From the NCBI RefSeq assembly GCF_026000115.1, contig NZ_AP026867.1, positions 6,177,001-6,241,000 on the forward strand: 64,000 bases of DNA. Direction: 5' to 3'. Position 1 is the stretch's first letter. Every line of letters starts with the position of its first letter. Below are positions 37,249 to 46,155 of the stretch, piece by piece. This DNA is from Aureispira anguillae (lineage in GTDB: Bacteria; Bacteroidota; Bacteroidia; Chitinophagales; Saprospiraceae). The notes under the pieces were generated by a model. That model searched no databases. It saw nothing but the letters and a program-made list of their open reading frames with translations, and was not told the origin of the DNA. Made by a program: the position numbers and the translations under genes.

Positions 37249-37629
37249 ATGAGACGATTCTATTTCTTGCTATTATTGTCAATAATAATAACAGGATGCC
37301 AGCAACAACAAGTACCAGAAACACTATATGATTTAGAAGGGCAAAGTATTACAAGCCAAACGAGGGAAATGCAACGATCAATCTTATACCAAGTTCCCAA
37401 AGAACGAGTGTTGAACCAGCCCATAAAAATATTTGATGGATATGTTTTAGAGCGCATCAAAAATCAAAAAAATGTAAGGTTAAAAATCCAGAACGATAAC
37501 GGAGAATTATTGATGTTTGAGATAGAAGAAGAATTAGCGAATCAACTAAGACAGAATATGGAATTAATTGTTCGTTATAGCCATGTTAAGGGGGAGGTAG
37601 TTGTGGTAGAAATTAGAAAAAAATCTTGA
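37249..37629 (+). CDS. Small lipoprotein
   Basis: A 126-residue lipoprotein with a standard lipobox (LLSIIITGC, Cys17). The mature part is charged and predicted as an OB-like small beta barrel (VLERIKNQKNVRLKIQND ... VRYSHVKGEVVVVEI), but I cannot name a family. Single gene ending at a bidirectional terminator. Confidence 0.75.
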   Translation: MRRFYFLLLLSIIITGCQQQQVPETLYDLEGQSITSQTREMQRSILYQVPKERVLNQPIKIFDGYVLERIKNQKNVRLKIQNDNGELLMFEIEEELANQLRQNMELIVRYSHVKGEVVVVEIRKKS

Positions 37630-37679
37630 TTTTAGTAATGAATAAGTTGTTGTTAATTAATGCGGTATCGCTATTGAAG

Positions 37680-37713
37680 AACAGGTCATAATTACTACTA
37701 ATTATGACCTGTT
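37680..37713. terminator. Bidirectional terminator between convergent genes
   Basis: Perfect 14-bp stem (37680-37693 / 37700-37713) with a 6-base loop, and a TTTT tract ending the stem on the plus strand. It separates the small lipoprotein gene from the tape-measure gene, whose stop is 17 bases away. Confidence 0.8.
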
Positions 37714-37729
37714 TTAAAAGATATAGAAC

Positions 37730-40700
37730 TTACATTAGTTTCCATTCTACAGAGATAAATTTCTCTGCCCAAGGGAATTTTATAAAAGTAAAGCTCCAAG
37801 GAAGTGTTTTTAGCAAGATGTCAAAGGTTTGTTTTTGAACCTGTAATAGCCATTTTCCTTCTTCTTCTTTCACGGTACCTTCTCTAATCAAAAAAGAACC
37901 CCTTAATGAATTTGGGGTCATACTTTTCATTTTGGGCCAGTTGTGGATAACCCCTCCCAATAGGCTTTCAGCAGTTTTTAATTCATCGGGGGTAAATTCA
38001 ATACCAAAAGGAACGGGCTCTGTAATCGGAAAGTTACAGAATATTTTATTTAATAAAAGTTCATTCTCTGGCGCTTCGGTTTTTCCTGTTACCAAATATT
38101 GAAGAAGATGAATGGCCTTGTACTGAGCGTCAATATCAACAAACTCTTTCTTTTTAACATAGCCTAACATGGAAAATAGACGACCAATATAAGGCCAAAG
38201 AAGCACCATTCCTGCATTGTATACTTGAAGCGGTTCATCAATAGGAGCGAGGATAGGAGTTTTGGGTTTCCGTTTCTTTTTGGGTACTTCAGGCTCAACA
38301 ACAGGAGGCGTTTCCGTTTTGTTAATCTCTTCTACAATAAAATCTTTTTGTTGCTCTAAATCTTTTACTTTTAGTGTCTGCTTCACTTTTTCTTGTTGGA
38401 GCCGATCTTGTTCTTCGGTTAAAATAGCATTAGACTGTTTAATCCGACGGTTTTGAAATCTAGTGAAAATAGCATCAATATTGGCTCTTAGGCGGATAAA
38501 ATCTTTTTTTGTTTTATCATCTTTGACCACCTCAATCATTTCATCAACTTGAACCTGCTGCTGTTGCCACAATAAGGTAATTTGTTCTTGAACTTTTTTT
38601 AATGCTTCAAGACTAGTAGCTTGATTTAATTCCTTTTCTAAACGTTTTTGAGCAGTGCTTAGCATTTGTCCATGCGCCAACAAGTTCTTTTGATCTTGAC
38701 GCTTAATGATCTTAACGATTTGTTGTTGAATTTCAGCTCTTTCAGGACTATGTTCGCTAGGGTTTTGGGCATAATATTGTTCCAATGCTTCCCATTCTTT
38801 CCACAATTGTATTGGGGCAACACGATTTATTTTTTGAAGTAGCTGTTGCTGCTGTTTGTCTAATTGTTGCGAACGTTTTAGATCTTCTAAACGAACTATT
38901 TTGGGGGCTGATTGATGGATGATTTCCAGTAGCGATTGACGGTAGGCAACATCCGCTATACTGGGGGCAAGTGCTAGTAAATCTTGAATAAAAAGTGCAT
39001 GGCTATGGTCTTCATCCTCTAAATCCTTTAACAAGGTAGGTAATTTTTGGAGGGCAGAAGGCATTGCTTTGCTAAGGTCTGCTTGCAATTCAATTTGGCG
39101 TTCCAATAAAGAAAGCTCAAATGCCTTTTCTTCCATCAATGCCTCCACTTGAATATTTTTAGCTGTCTCCGCTTCTAATTGTAACGCTAGATCTGCTAAG
39201 CTTGCTGTCAACTGACGGATTTGGCGCTCTACTTTTCGTAACAAAGGAGGTCTACGGAATTTTAATAACTTTAGTTGAGCTTGATACAAAGCAATCTTGC
39301 GTTTATTTTCAAGGCGTTTTAGTGCATCTGCTCGCTTTTTTTCTCCTTCTTCGATGGTTGTATCTACTTTCTCTTCTTCCCCTGTTTTCTCTGTTTCCTT
39401 TTTTTCTTGTTCTTCTGCGGCACTTTTAATTAAGGCTTCTAGTTCTAAGCTATATTTTTCGATGGCAGCCTCTAACTCCACTAATTTATAGGATTGTTCA
39501 GGTATTCCTTGATATTCTGCGGACTCTTCAGACAAAATATCTACCATCACAGTAGACGTTTCGGTGTATTCTTTAGCGATAAAATTAATCTGCTCGTTTA
39601 GGTTTGCCCGCAACTCTGCATCTTTTGCATGCTTTTCTTCCATCTTTAATGCTTCAACTTCTAACATTAAAATGGAGATAAGCCAAGAGCTTTTAGAACT
39701 CGTTCCCAATACCGATTTGATACGGCGTTTGGTTTCTGTTAATAAGGCTAATATTTTGCGGCCTGTTTTCTGTTGTTTAGCAAGGAATATAGCTTTGATA
39801 TAGTTGATGGGGTCAAAACGTTCCTGTTGTTGACTTAGAAAGAGATTGAACAGTACATCCTTCTCCAAATCCAATTTAGTAGTTCCTGCTATCTTTTTAA
39901 AATCTTCAAAATGTCGCTGAACGGGCAATAAAGCTTTTGGGCGTACCAAATGGACAATTTCCCAAAACGTATCGTCCGAAAATTCAGTAATAATAAGGTT
40001 GCGAACATTAGACAGCCTCAATGAGTTGAAAATAACTTGAGTGGCTTCTGCTTTATTGATTTGAATTTGTTCTAAGAGTAAATGTTCAAATTTTTCTTTA
40101 GAATCATAGCCCAACTCTTTCGCTTTTGTGGTGAGCTGTCCCGTAGACATAAAGGTCGCTAACAACTCTAATTTTTGTTGATTATTAAGATAAGTTCCTT
40201 CCTCTTTTTGTTGTACCTCTTGTGCATAAAGCACCAACTCCCGCTCTAAGGCATTTACTTTTTTATCTTTGGCTAATTGTTCGTTCCACTCCAAAAAGGG
40301 TATAAAATCACCCCCTTTGTTTTTAATGATATTATTGGTGTATTCTATTAGCTTGGTAGGAGAAATGTTGTAGGCTCTCGCTATTTGTAAGGTGACTTCT
40401 TTCGTAAAGGTTTGAGGATTAAAAGCCTGACGATTACTTAACAACTGTTCTACTATGATTCCCCATTGGAATTTTTTGCGTTCTGTATCTGTGAGCGCTT
40501 CAAAACCTTGTGCAAAATGAATGGTATATAACAATTCTGCCTGCACAAAGATGGTTTTTATATCATTGGGGTATAATTGACGCAATACGGTTTGTATAGC
40601 TTGCTCTGACAACTGGTTAATGGTACGTTCCCAAACAACAGGATATTTACCAATTTGTTGCAAGGCACGGCGCAATTTTTCAGGGCTTTTGGAGGCAAAT

Positions 40701-42892
40701 TCTAAAAACAACTCTTCTATGGACTGCTTAGGTAAATCTTCTGCCCACCAAGGGCTTGCCCCATATTGTAGCATAAAAATTAAAGCATCTAATTTGGAAG
40801 TGCCAGTTGGTTCTACTACATCTAGCCCCTTATTATCAACTACGGTTAAGGTGGTTTTTAAGGCTTCTTGCAATTCTTTTTCATGGGCAATTAATTGCTC
40901 AATATACTCATTTAGCTTGATCAATTCTTTCTGCAATCGACTTCGTTCTTGACGCAAATGCTGTTTTTCTTCTGCAGTAATATTGCCTCGCAAGGCCTTG
41001 TTGATGTCAACTAAAAATAACTCAATATCCTTTTGATCTAGTTTTAATTGATGAACGACATTTTGAATCGCACGATGATATTTACCAATGCGATTATTAA
41101 CCCGTTTGATGCGCTGTTGGGCAATACTGCCAACCTTTGAGTTTAGCTTATTTTTGTCTTTTAGCAGCTTCTCAACTTCTTTATTTAAGGTGTCTTGTAG
41201 CTTTTTAAATTCCTTTTCGGTCGTAGACAAGCGTTTTTCGAGTATTTTTTGTTCTTGTGTTTGGGCAAATTGTAATTGATTTTTGAGCGCCTGTCGTTGT
41301 TGTATTAATACTTCGATATCAAGAGGCATGTCCATATCCTCCAACTCTTCCATTGTTTGTTCTAGTTGGCGGATTTTTTTAGAAAATGCCCTCAGTTGCC
41401 CCAATTCAATAGCAGAAATAGTCCCTTTTGCCTGTTTTTGGAGCAATTTTTCCAATTCTTTTTCTACAACCTTATAATCCTTTTTGGCTTTACGAAGCTC
41501 TTTTCGTTCAACATCTAGTTTTTGTTGTAAGTGCTCATCCAACTGATCTAAAGTAGATCGAATTGCAGTATCGCTTTTTTTACGTCGAACACTCTTGTAA
41601 CTTTCTTTTACTAAGATTTCATAAGGCGTTTGTGTAGCAATAGCAAGCTCTTCTAATACTAATTTAACAAAAGTCTTTTTTACAAACTTATTTTTCTTTT
41701 GAAGGAAGAAATAATCAATTACCTCTGTTAAAACAATGGTTCTTAATTTTGAACTACTAATCGATTGACCAATATTTTGCCGATTAGAAGTTAAGAACTC
41801 TAAATCCTTTAAACTAGCTTGAATGAATTTGATGTTTTCATTAGGAGTAGGCTCTAATAATTGTAAAATTTTATCCGTAGAAAATTGAAAAATTAAACGT
41901 TGTATAAAATTGGAGTTATCGGCATGTCGCTCAAGCATGCGCTGAATGTCAATTAACTGACGTTCTAATAACTGATGGAAAAGCTCCTGAAGGGACTGTT
42001 TGGACTCTACGGCTGCCCAACTGGGAATAGCACCATACTCTAAGAAATATTCTAAAATCTGAATATCTTGATATCTTCCCTCAAAACCAGCACGAACTTT
42101 TGTTTTTACGGCACTAGAAGGTACTTTTCGTTGTTGTACTTCAGCAATGATATGTCGAGCAAATGTTCGTTCTTTATAGCTTATGGTACCCAAAGCAGAG
42201 CTTCCATCAAATACATAGTTGATAGCGGCACTTAAAATGGCTTTCTCTGATTTTTGACCCAGCTTTTTTTTGAGTAGTATAATTTGCTTTTTTGCCTGAT
42301 GTATTTTTTGACCATAAAGCAGTTCAAAAAATACATTTAATTGAGCAGCAGAAAACTGTTGGTATAGACGTTCTCGGACTTTTTTATCTTTACGCAATAG
42401 AAAGATACGCTGAACTAAGTGTTTAGCATTCCTACTGGTTAAATCATCAAAAATGTCACTAATCGTACCATTGTCAGTACTCGCCCAAGTTGGATAATAG
42501 CCATTAATAAGAAAAAATTCAAGAACGCCCATTTTTGAAAACCGCTGTCTTTTTCCACTTTTGCTAGCCGCTTTTTTTTCCATACGACCAATCTTCGCTT
42601 TGAGCTCTCGTTCTACTATTTGTTTGATTTTCTTTATAATTGCTTTTTCTAAATCAGCAGGTTCTTCAAAATCAAAGCTGCCCAAATCTAAGGTAAGCTC
42701 ATCGATTTGAATATCGACATCTTGGGGGGCAATTTTATCAAATACCCTATCCAGTTCTTTACCAATATGTTCTTTGTAGAAGTAGATAAAGTTTTGTTGT
42801 ACTTGATTGATTTCATTATCGTCATCAATCCCTTCAATGTCTAAATTGATGATTTGATGCTCAATGGTATGTTTATTTTCTTTTTTTGTCAA
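37730..42892 (-). CDS. Contractile injection system tape-measure-type protein
   Basis: A 1720-residue cytosolic protein. Residues 1-100 carry the domain seen at the start of Bacteroidota CIS tape-measure proteins (HTIEHQIINLDI, a helix, then IQIDELTLDLGSF). Three copies of the linked motif L-x-x-F/M-L-x-x-G-x-x-P-x-W-A lie near residues 124, 279 and 702. Two long charged coiled-coil regions (about 430-690 and 1150-1510) follow, and the last 160 residues hold the conserved NAGMVLLWPYIGRLF C-terminal domain. Such proteins set the tube length in contractile injection systems (Afp14/Pvc14 role). Unusually, no sheath, tube or baseplate gene is next to it; only an AAA+ ATPase nearby fits the same machine. 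Confidence 0.85.
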   Translation of the reverse strand: MTKKENKHTIEHQIINLDIEGIDDDNEINQVQQNFIYFYKEHIGKELDRVFDKIAPQDVDIQIDELTLDLGSFDFEEPADLEKAIIKKIKQIVERELKAKIGRMEKKAASKSGKRQRFSKMGVLEFFLINGYYPTWASTDNGTISDIFDDLTSRNAKHLVQRIFLLRKDKKVRERLYQQFSAAQLNVFFELLYGQKIHQAKKQIILLKKKLGQKSEKAILSAAINYVFDGSSALGTISYKERTFARHIIAEVQQRKVPSSAVKTKVRAGFEGRYQDIQILEYFLEYGAIPSWAAVESKQSLQELFHQLLERQLIDIQRMLERHADNSNFIQRLIFQFSTDKILQLLEPTPNENIKFIQASLKDLEFLTSNRQNIGQSISSSKLRTIVLTEVIDYFFLQKKNKFVKKTFVKLVLEELAIATQTPYEILVKESYKSVRRKKSDTAIRSTLDQLDEHLQQKLDVERKELRKAKKDYKVVEKELEKLLQKQAKGTISAIELGQLRAFSKKIRQLEQTMEELEDMDMPLDIEVLIQQRQALKNQLQFAQTQEQKILEKRLSTTEKEFKKLQDTLNKEVEKLLKDKNKLNSKVGSIAQQRIKRVNNRIGKYHRAIQNVVHQLKLDQKDIELFLVDINKALRGNITAEEKQHLRQERSRLQKELIKLNEYIEQLIAHEKELQEALKTTLTVVDNKGLDVVEPTGTSKLDALIFMLQYGASPWWAEDLPKQSIEELFLEFASKSPEKLRRALQQIGKYPVVWERTINQLSEQAIQTVLRQLYPNDIKTIFVQAELLYTIHFAQGFEALTDTERKKFQWGIIVEQLLSNRQAFNPQTFTKEVTLQIARAYNISPTKLIEYTNNIIKNKGGDFIPFLEWNEQLAKDKKVNALERELVLYAQEVQQKEEGTYLNNQQKLELLATFMSTGQLTTKAKELGYDSKEKFEHLLLEQIQINKAEATQVIFNSLRLSNVRNLIITEFSDDTFWEIVHLVRPKALLPVQRHFEDFKKIAGTTKLDLEKDVLFNLFLSQQQERFDPINYIKAIFLAKQQKTGRKILALLTETKRRIKSVLGTSSKSSWLISILMLEVEALKMEEKHAKDAELRANLNEQINFIAKEYTETSTVMVDILSEESAEYQGIPEQSYKLVELEAAIEKYSLELEALIKSAAEEQEKKETEKTGEEEKVDTTIEEGEKKRADALKRLENKRKIALYQAQLKLLKFRRPPLLRKVERQIRQLTASLADLALQLEAETAKNIQVEALMEEKAFELSLLERQIELQADLSKAMPSALQKLPTLLKDLEDEDHSHALFIQDLLALAPSIADVAYRQSLLEIIHQSAPKIVRLEDLKRSQQLDKQQQQLLQKINRVAPIQLWKEWEALEQYYAQNPSEHSPERAEIQQQIVKIIKRQDQKNLLAHGQMLSTAQKRLEKELNQATSLEALKKVQEQITLLWQQQQVQVDEMIEVVKDDKTKKDFIRLRANIDAIFTRFQNRRIKQSNAILTEEQDRLQQEKVKQTLKVKDLEQQKDFIVEEINKTETPPVVEPEVPKKKRKPKTPILAPIDEPLQVYNAGMVLLWPYIGRLFSMLGYVKKKEFVDIDAQYKAIHLLQYLVTGKTEAPENELLLNKIFCNFPITEPVPFGIEFTPDELKTAESLLGGVIHNWPKMKSMTPNSLRGSFLIREGTVKEEEGKWLLQVQKQTFDILLKTLPWSFTFIKFPWAEKFISVEWKLM

Positions 42893-42980
42893 AGTCTAAA
42901 GATTGAAAAGGGGTAATAGCACAAAATAATTCAATAAATTTATTAATTTTTGAGGATTAAATACTCAAAAAAAAAATAAT

Positions 42981-43736
42981 ATGCTCAATTTATCTATTGA
43001 TCCAGTAAATATTGAAGCCTCTTTTGATCAAATCGCCGATCAATTGTTCAACCAATACTTGTTATCAATTGGTAAAAAAAGGTATCAATTTACAGAAATC
43101 GAATTTTATTATAATACAATAGCAGCAACTAAAGATAATTTTGCGCACCAACATGGCGAGGAATATTTGGACGGAACATGGCGACTGCACAGTTCGGGAT
43201 TAGATATTGTCCTAAAAGGAATAGGAAGTTATTATGGTGGAATTTTAATTCGAGGGATACAGGAATTGGATGAACAGTTCCAGCCAATAGGTACTCCAAT
43301 TGATGGCCCATGGAACACGGTAACGACTTGTGTGCGAGAAATGGGAGCCGTTGATAAGACTAAAAGCTTTGTTTTGACAAAACGGTTGGAGGATAAAAAA
43401 CGAAAATTTATAAAATCGCCACGAGTGGGGTTATTTTTGAAGGAAGCAGAAAATTTAGAATATATTTGCAAACCATGGCGTTATACTTCTATTCCTGTTG
43501 TTACTAAAAAATATCGACACTTGGTTTATTTGCAACTTTGTTTGGATAAAAATAAAATGACAGAAACAGAGCACACTTCCATCCTCGAACAACTGGGCTT
43601 AAGCCAACGTTCTATGGAAGATTATAAACGTTATTTTGAAGCAGGAAAACACACGGATTTGGACACTTTAGTAGGAGGAAAAACAACCGTAGAAAATACC
43701 TGTAAATTGTTTGGTCACTATACAATAAAATTATGA
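42981..43736 (+). CDS. Conserved protein of unknown function
   Basis: A 251-residue soluble protein with the pattern TEIEFYYN ... HQHGEEYLDGTWRLHSSGLDI ... GSYYGGILIRGI. This looks like a conserved Bacteroidota family with a G-x-W-x-x-H-x-S-G-x-D-I core followed by YGGILIR; I recall that pattern but no assigned function, and a distant likeness to DNA-3-methyladenine glycosylases is only an impression. Divergent from the tape-measure gene (88 bases) and coupled by a 4-base overlap to the barrel gene. Confidence 0.7.
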   Translation: MLNLSIDPVNIEASFDQIADQLFNQYLLSIGKKRYQFTEIEFYYNTIAATKDNFAHQHGEEYLDGTWRLHSSGLDIVLKGIGSYYGGILIRGIQELDEQFQPIGTPIDGPWNTVTTCVREMGAVDKTKSFVLTKRLEDKKRKFIKSPRVGLFLKEAENLEYICKPWRYTSIPVVTKKYRHLVYLQLCLDKNKMTETEHTSILEQLGLSQRSMEDYKRYFEAGKHTDLDTLVGGKTTVENTCKLFGHYTIKL

Positions 43737-44254
43737 AATACTTTTTTGGGATAATTTTGGGGCTTTTTATGATGGGGCAAACAGAATTGAATGCACAATA
43801 TTATGACCAAACCATTGGTTTGCGTGTAGGAACTTCTGTTGAAGCCAGTTATAAAAGATTTATATTTTATACACCAAAGATACAACAAGCGATAGAGTTT
43901 TTAGGTGGTTTTCAAGTAGACGAGGGAATCTTTTTTCCTGGAGTTGTTTACGACCAACCGCTTAATAATGGCTATGTCTTTGAGACCTTATGGGTTTTCC
44001 ATTTGGATTTGGGCTTTGATACTAATTTTTCGGGTTTTGCAGGGGCTGGAGGCTATTTAGGAGCTTATACAGAAACAGGGAAAACCGCCTTTTTTGGAGG
44101 AGGTTTTACAGCCGTTGTAGGAGTAGAATATACCTTCTCTCATGCTCCTGTTAGTGTAAGTGTGGATTGGAAACCTATTATTGGGTTTCCTAGGCTTAGC
44201 CTAGCTAGAGGAAGTCTAACCTTGCGTTATGTTTTGCCGACAACTTGGCAGTAG
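43733..44254 (+). CDS. Small outer-membrane beta-barrel protein
   Basis: A 173-residue exported protein (signal peptide ends TELNAQ) with alternating strands rich in G, Y and F and a final strand SLTLRYVLP, fitting an 8-stranded barrel. ATGA overlap with the 251-residue protein gene suggests co-translation. Why a soluble protein and an outer-membrane barrel are coupled is unclear. Confidence 0.75.
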   Translation: MKYFFGIILGLFMMGQTELNAQYYDQTIGLRVGTSVEASYKRFIFYTPKIQQAIEFLGGFQVDEGIFFPGVVYDQPLNNGYVFETLWVFHLDLGFDTNFSGFAGAGGYLGAYTETGKTAFFGGGFTAVVGVEYTFSHAPVSVSVDWKPIIGFPRLSLARGSLTLRYVLPTTWQ

Positions 44255-44542
44255 AATAAAGAATTCTTTGCGTTTTTGCTTAAAAAATCCCAAATTAGCA
44301 GACTCGTATAAAATCTAAGTTTAATTAAGGCAAGCGTAAACTTTTGTTGGTTCAATAGAATAAAACGCACGAACTACTGAGCAATCGCATCAATACGAAT
44401 GTAATAAACGAGCAGTTGGACCGATAACCATAAACCAACAAGGGAACTCGTAAAACTAGGTAGTGGCAGGAGAATTAAAGCCTTACAGAATTAAACGGGA
44501 AGAAAACTTATCGTATACCGTATTAAGCATCTTACAAAAAAT
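44255..44542. other. Intergenic, possibly structured
   Basis: 288 bases without a credible frame. TTGTTGGTT near 44344-44352 is complementary to AACCAACAA near 44433-44441, giving a long-range stem that could belong to an RNA or a 5' leader of the AAA+ gene. No tRNA-like or T-run-ended hairpin was found, so I leave it unassigned. Confidence 0.3.
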
Positions 44543-45892
44543 ATGAAAGCATCACCATTAGAACTCAATGCAAAATCATTAGAAATAGAATTAGGTTGGT
44601 TAGAGGAAGTTATTGTTACTCGGATGAACTTGCGTTTTGGGCAAGAAAGCTCCTATAGTAGTGTTTATGAGGTGCCAATGCCAAATTTGGAAGAGGACAA
44701 TTCTTTTTATGCAAGAATTGTTAAATATTGCCATTTTGGATTTAAAGAACGAATTATTTTAGCCTTGAGTTTAGCCCCTCATGTCAAGCCACAAGTCTTG
44801 GATCGCTTTTTCTTGAAAAATAAAATTTACGATCGAGTTTATACCGAGTTTGGTGGACTCAAAGGGCGTTATCATAGTGGTTTTTTGCCAACAGGTGAAA
44901 CAGCAGCTTTTTTGATTGCAGGAAGTGACATAGAGGACCGCATTAGAGTGGTTGATTTGTTTAAACCAGAGCATCTTTTTTATAAAAATAATATTCTAAA
45001 ACTGGATCTTAATCAGGGGAGTGAACCTCTTTTTAGCAGTGGTTTGGAATTGAGTGACGAATATTTGACCTTTTTTACCTCAGGTAATGCCTATAAACCA
45101 GATTTTAGTACCAACTTTCCCGCCAAACATTTATCAACAAAGTTGGATTGGTCAGATTTGGTCTTAGACCCTTATGTTTTGGGTGAAATTGCAGAAATTT
45201 CGGCTTGGCTGGAACACCAAAACACCATTATGGATGATTGGGGACTCAGCAAACAACTAAAACGAGGCTATCGTTCTTTATTTTATGGCCCTCCTGGAAC
45301 AGGAAAAACCTTGACGGCTTGTCTAATTGGAAAACAGATGGGCTTGGATGTTTATCGGGTGGATTTGTCTCAGGTGGTTTCTAAATATATTGGTGAGACA
45401 GAAAAAAATATGTCTAATATTTTTGATCAGGCCGAAAATAAAAATTGGGTCTTGTTTTTTGATGAAGCCGATGCTCTATTTGGTAAACGTACTGCCACTT
45501 CAGATTCTAAAGATCGCCATGCTAATCAGGAAGTCGCTTATTTATTGCAACGAGTAGAGGACTTTTCAGGAGTTGTCATTTTAGCAACCAACTTAAAGGC
45601 GAATATGGACATTGCTTTTACACGCCGTTTTCAATCTATTATTTACTTTCCTGCCCCCAATGTAGAACAACGTCAGCAACTTTGGGAAAATAGCTTTAAG
45701 ACCGTAAAAAAAGAACCTGATGTCGATTTTTCTATCATTGCTAATGAATACAAAATAACAGGAGGTAGTATTATAAACGTATTGAGATATTGCTCTCTAA
45801 GTGCTTTAAGAAGAGGAAGCGATGCCATTGCAATGGAAGATATCCAAGAAGGAATCAAAAGAGAACTTCGAAAAGAAGGTAAAACCATGTAG
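44543..45892 (+). CDS. AAA+ ATPase of the contractile-injection-associated type
   Basis: A 449-residue protein with an N-terminal region (1-200) like those of Bacteroidota eCIS-associated ATPases (Afp15/Pvc15 role), and a C-terminal AAA+ module: Walker A GPPGTGKT (249-256), Walker B VLFFDEAD (303-310), sensor 1 LATN (347-350), arginine finger FTRRF (360-363). Such ATPases are thought to load toxin cargo or dissolve assembly intermediates. The nearness of a tape-measure gene supports this reading over a general ATPase. Complete, single module. Confidence 0.85.
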   Translation: MKASPLELNAKSLEIELGWLEEVIVTRMNLRFGQESSYSSVYEVPMPNLEEDNSFYARIVKYCHFGFKERIILALSLAPHVKPQVLDRFFLKNKIYDRVYTEFGGLKGRYHSGFLPTGETAAFLIAGSDIEDRIRVVDLFKPEHLFYKNNILKLDLNQGSEPLFSSGLELSDEYLTFFTSGNAYKPDFSTNFPAKHLSTKLDWSDLVLDPYVLGEIAEISAWLEHQNTIMDDWGLSKQLKRGYRSLFYGPPGTGKTLTACLIGKQMGLDVYRVDLSQVVSKYIGETEKNMSNIFDQAENKNWVLFFDEADALFGKRTATSDSKDRHANQEVAYLLQRVEDFSGVVILATNLKANMDIAFTRRFQSIIYFPAPNVEQRQQLWENSFKTVKKEPDVDFSIIANEYKITGGSIINVLRYCSLSALRRGSDAIAMEDIQEGIKRELRKEGKTM

Positions 45893-45930
45893 CATTTTTT
45901 TATTCGTGATAATCGTTAATATATATACCT

Positions 45931-46010
45931 GTAATACTTCGTGAATTTTGCGAAGTGCTGTACTTGATTACTGCGGCTTATGAATTTTACGTACTAAGCT
46001 AGATGCCATG
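45931..46010 (+). repeat. Copy 2 of the dispersed intergenic repeat
   Basis: Starts with GTAATACTTCGTG (45931-45943) and continues through TACTTGAT (45961-45968), both shared with 4165-4188; between them lies an ACTTCG/CGAAGT hairpin absent from copy 1. The rest of 45893-46155 is AT-rich without a frame. Confidence 0.4.
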
Positions 46011-46155
46011 CTGTAACGAACACCAATCCAATAAATTAGTTTAGGTAACTGTTGTCCCTCGTTTTATTTAAACTAATTTATAAATGGAATTGCTATGTAC
46101 TGTAATAACTTCTAATAAGCAATCTTTTTCTTTATTCTAAATTTATCCCCTTCCT

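Noticed and set aside
38262-41477. Several plus-strand frames of 60-110 codons opposite the tape-measure gene
   Set aside because: They are antisense shadows of a long Lys/Glu-rich gene, rich in Ser, Phe and Cys, with no homology pattern.
44255-44542. tRNA or retron RNA
   Set aside because: No cloverleaf, T-loop sequence or reverse transcriptase gene could be found nearby.
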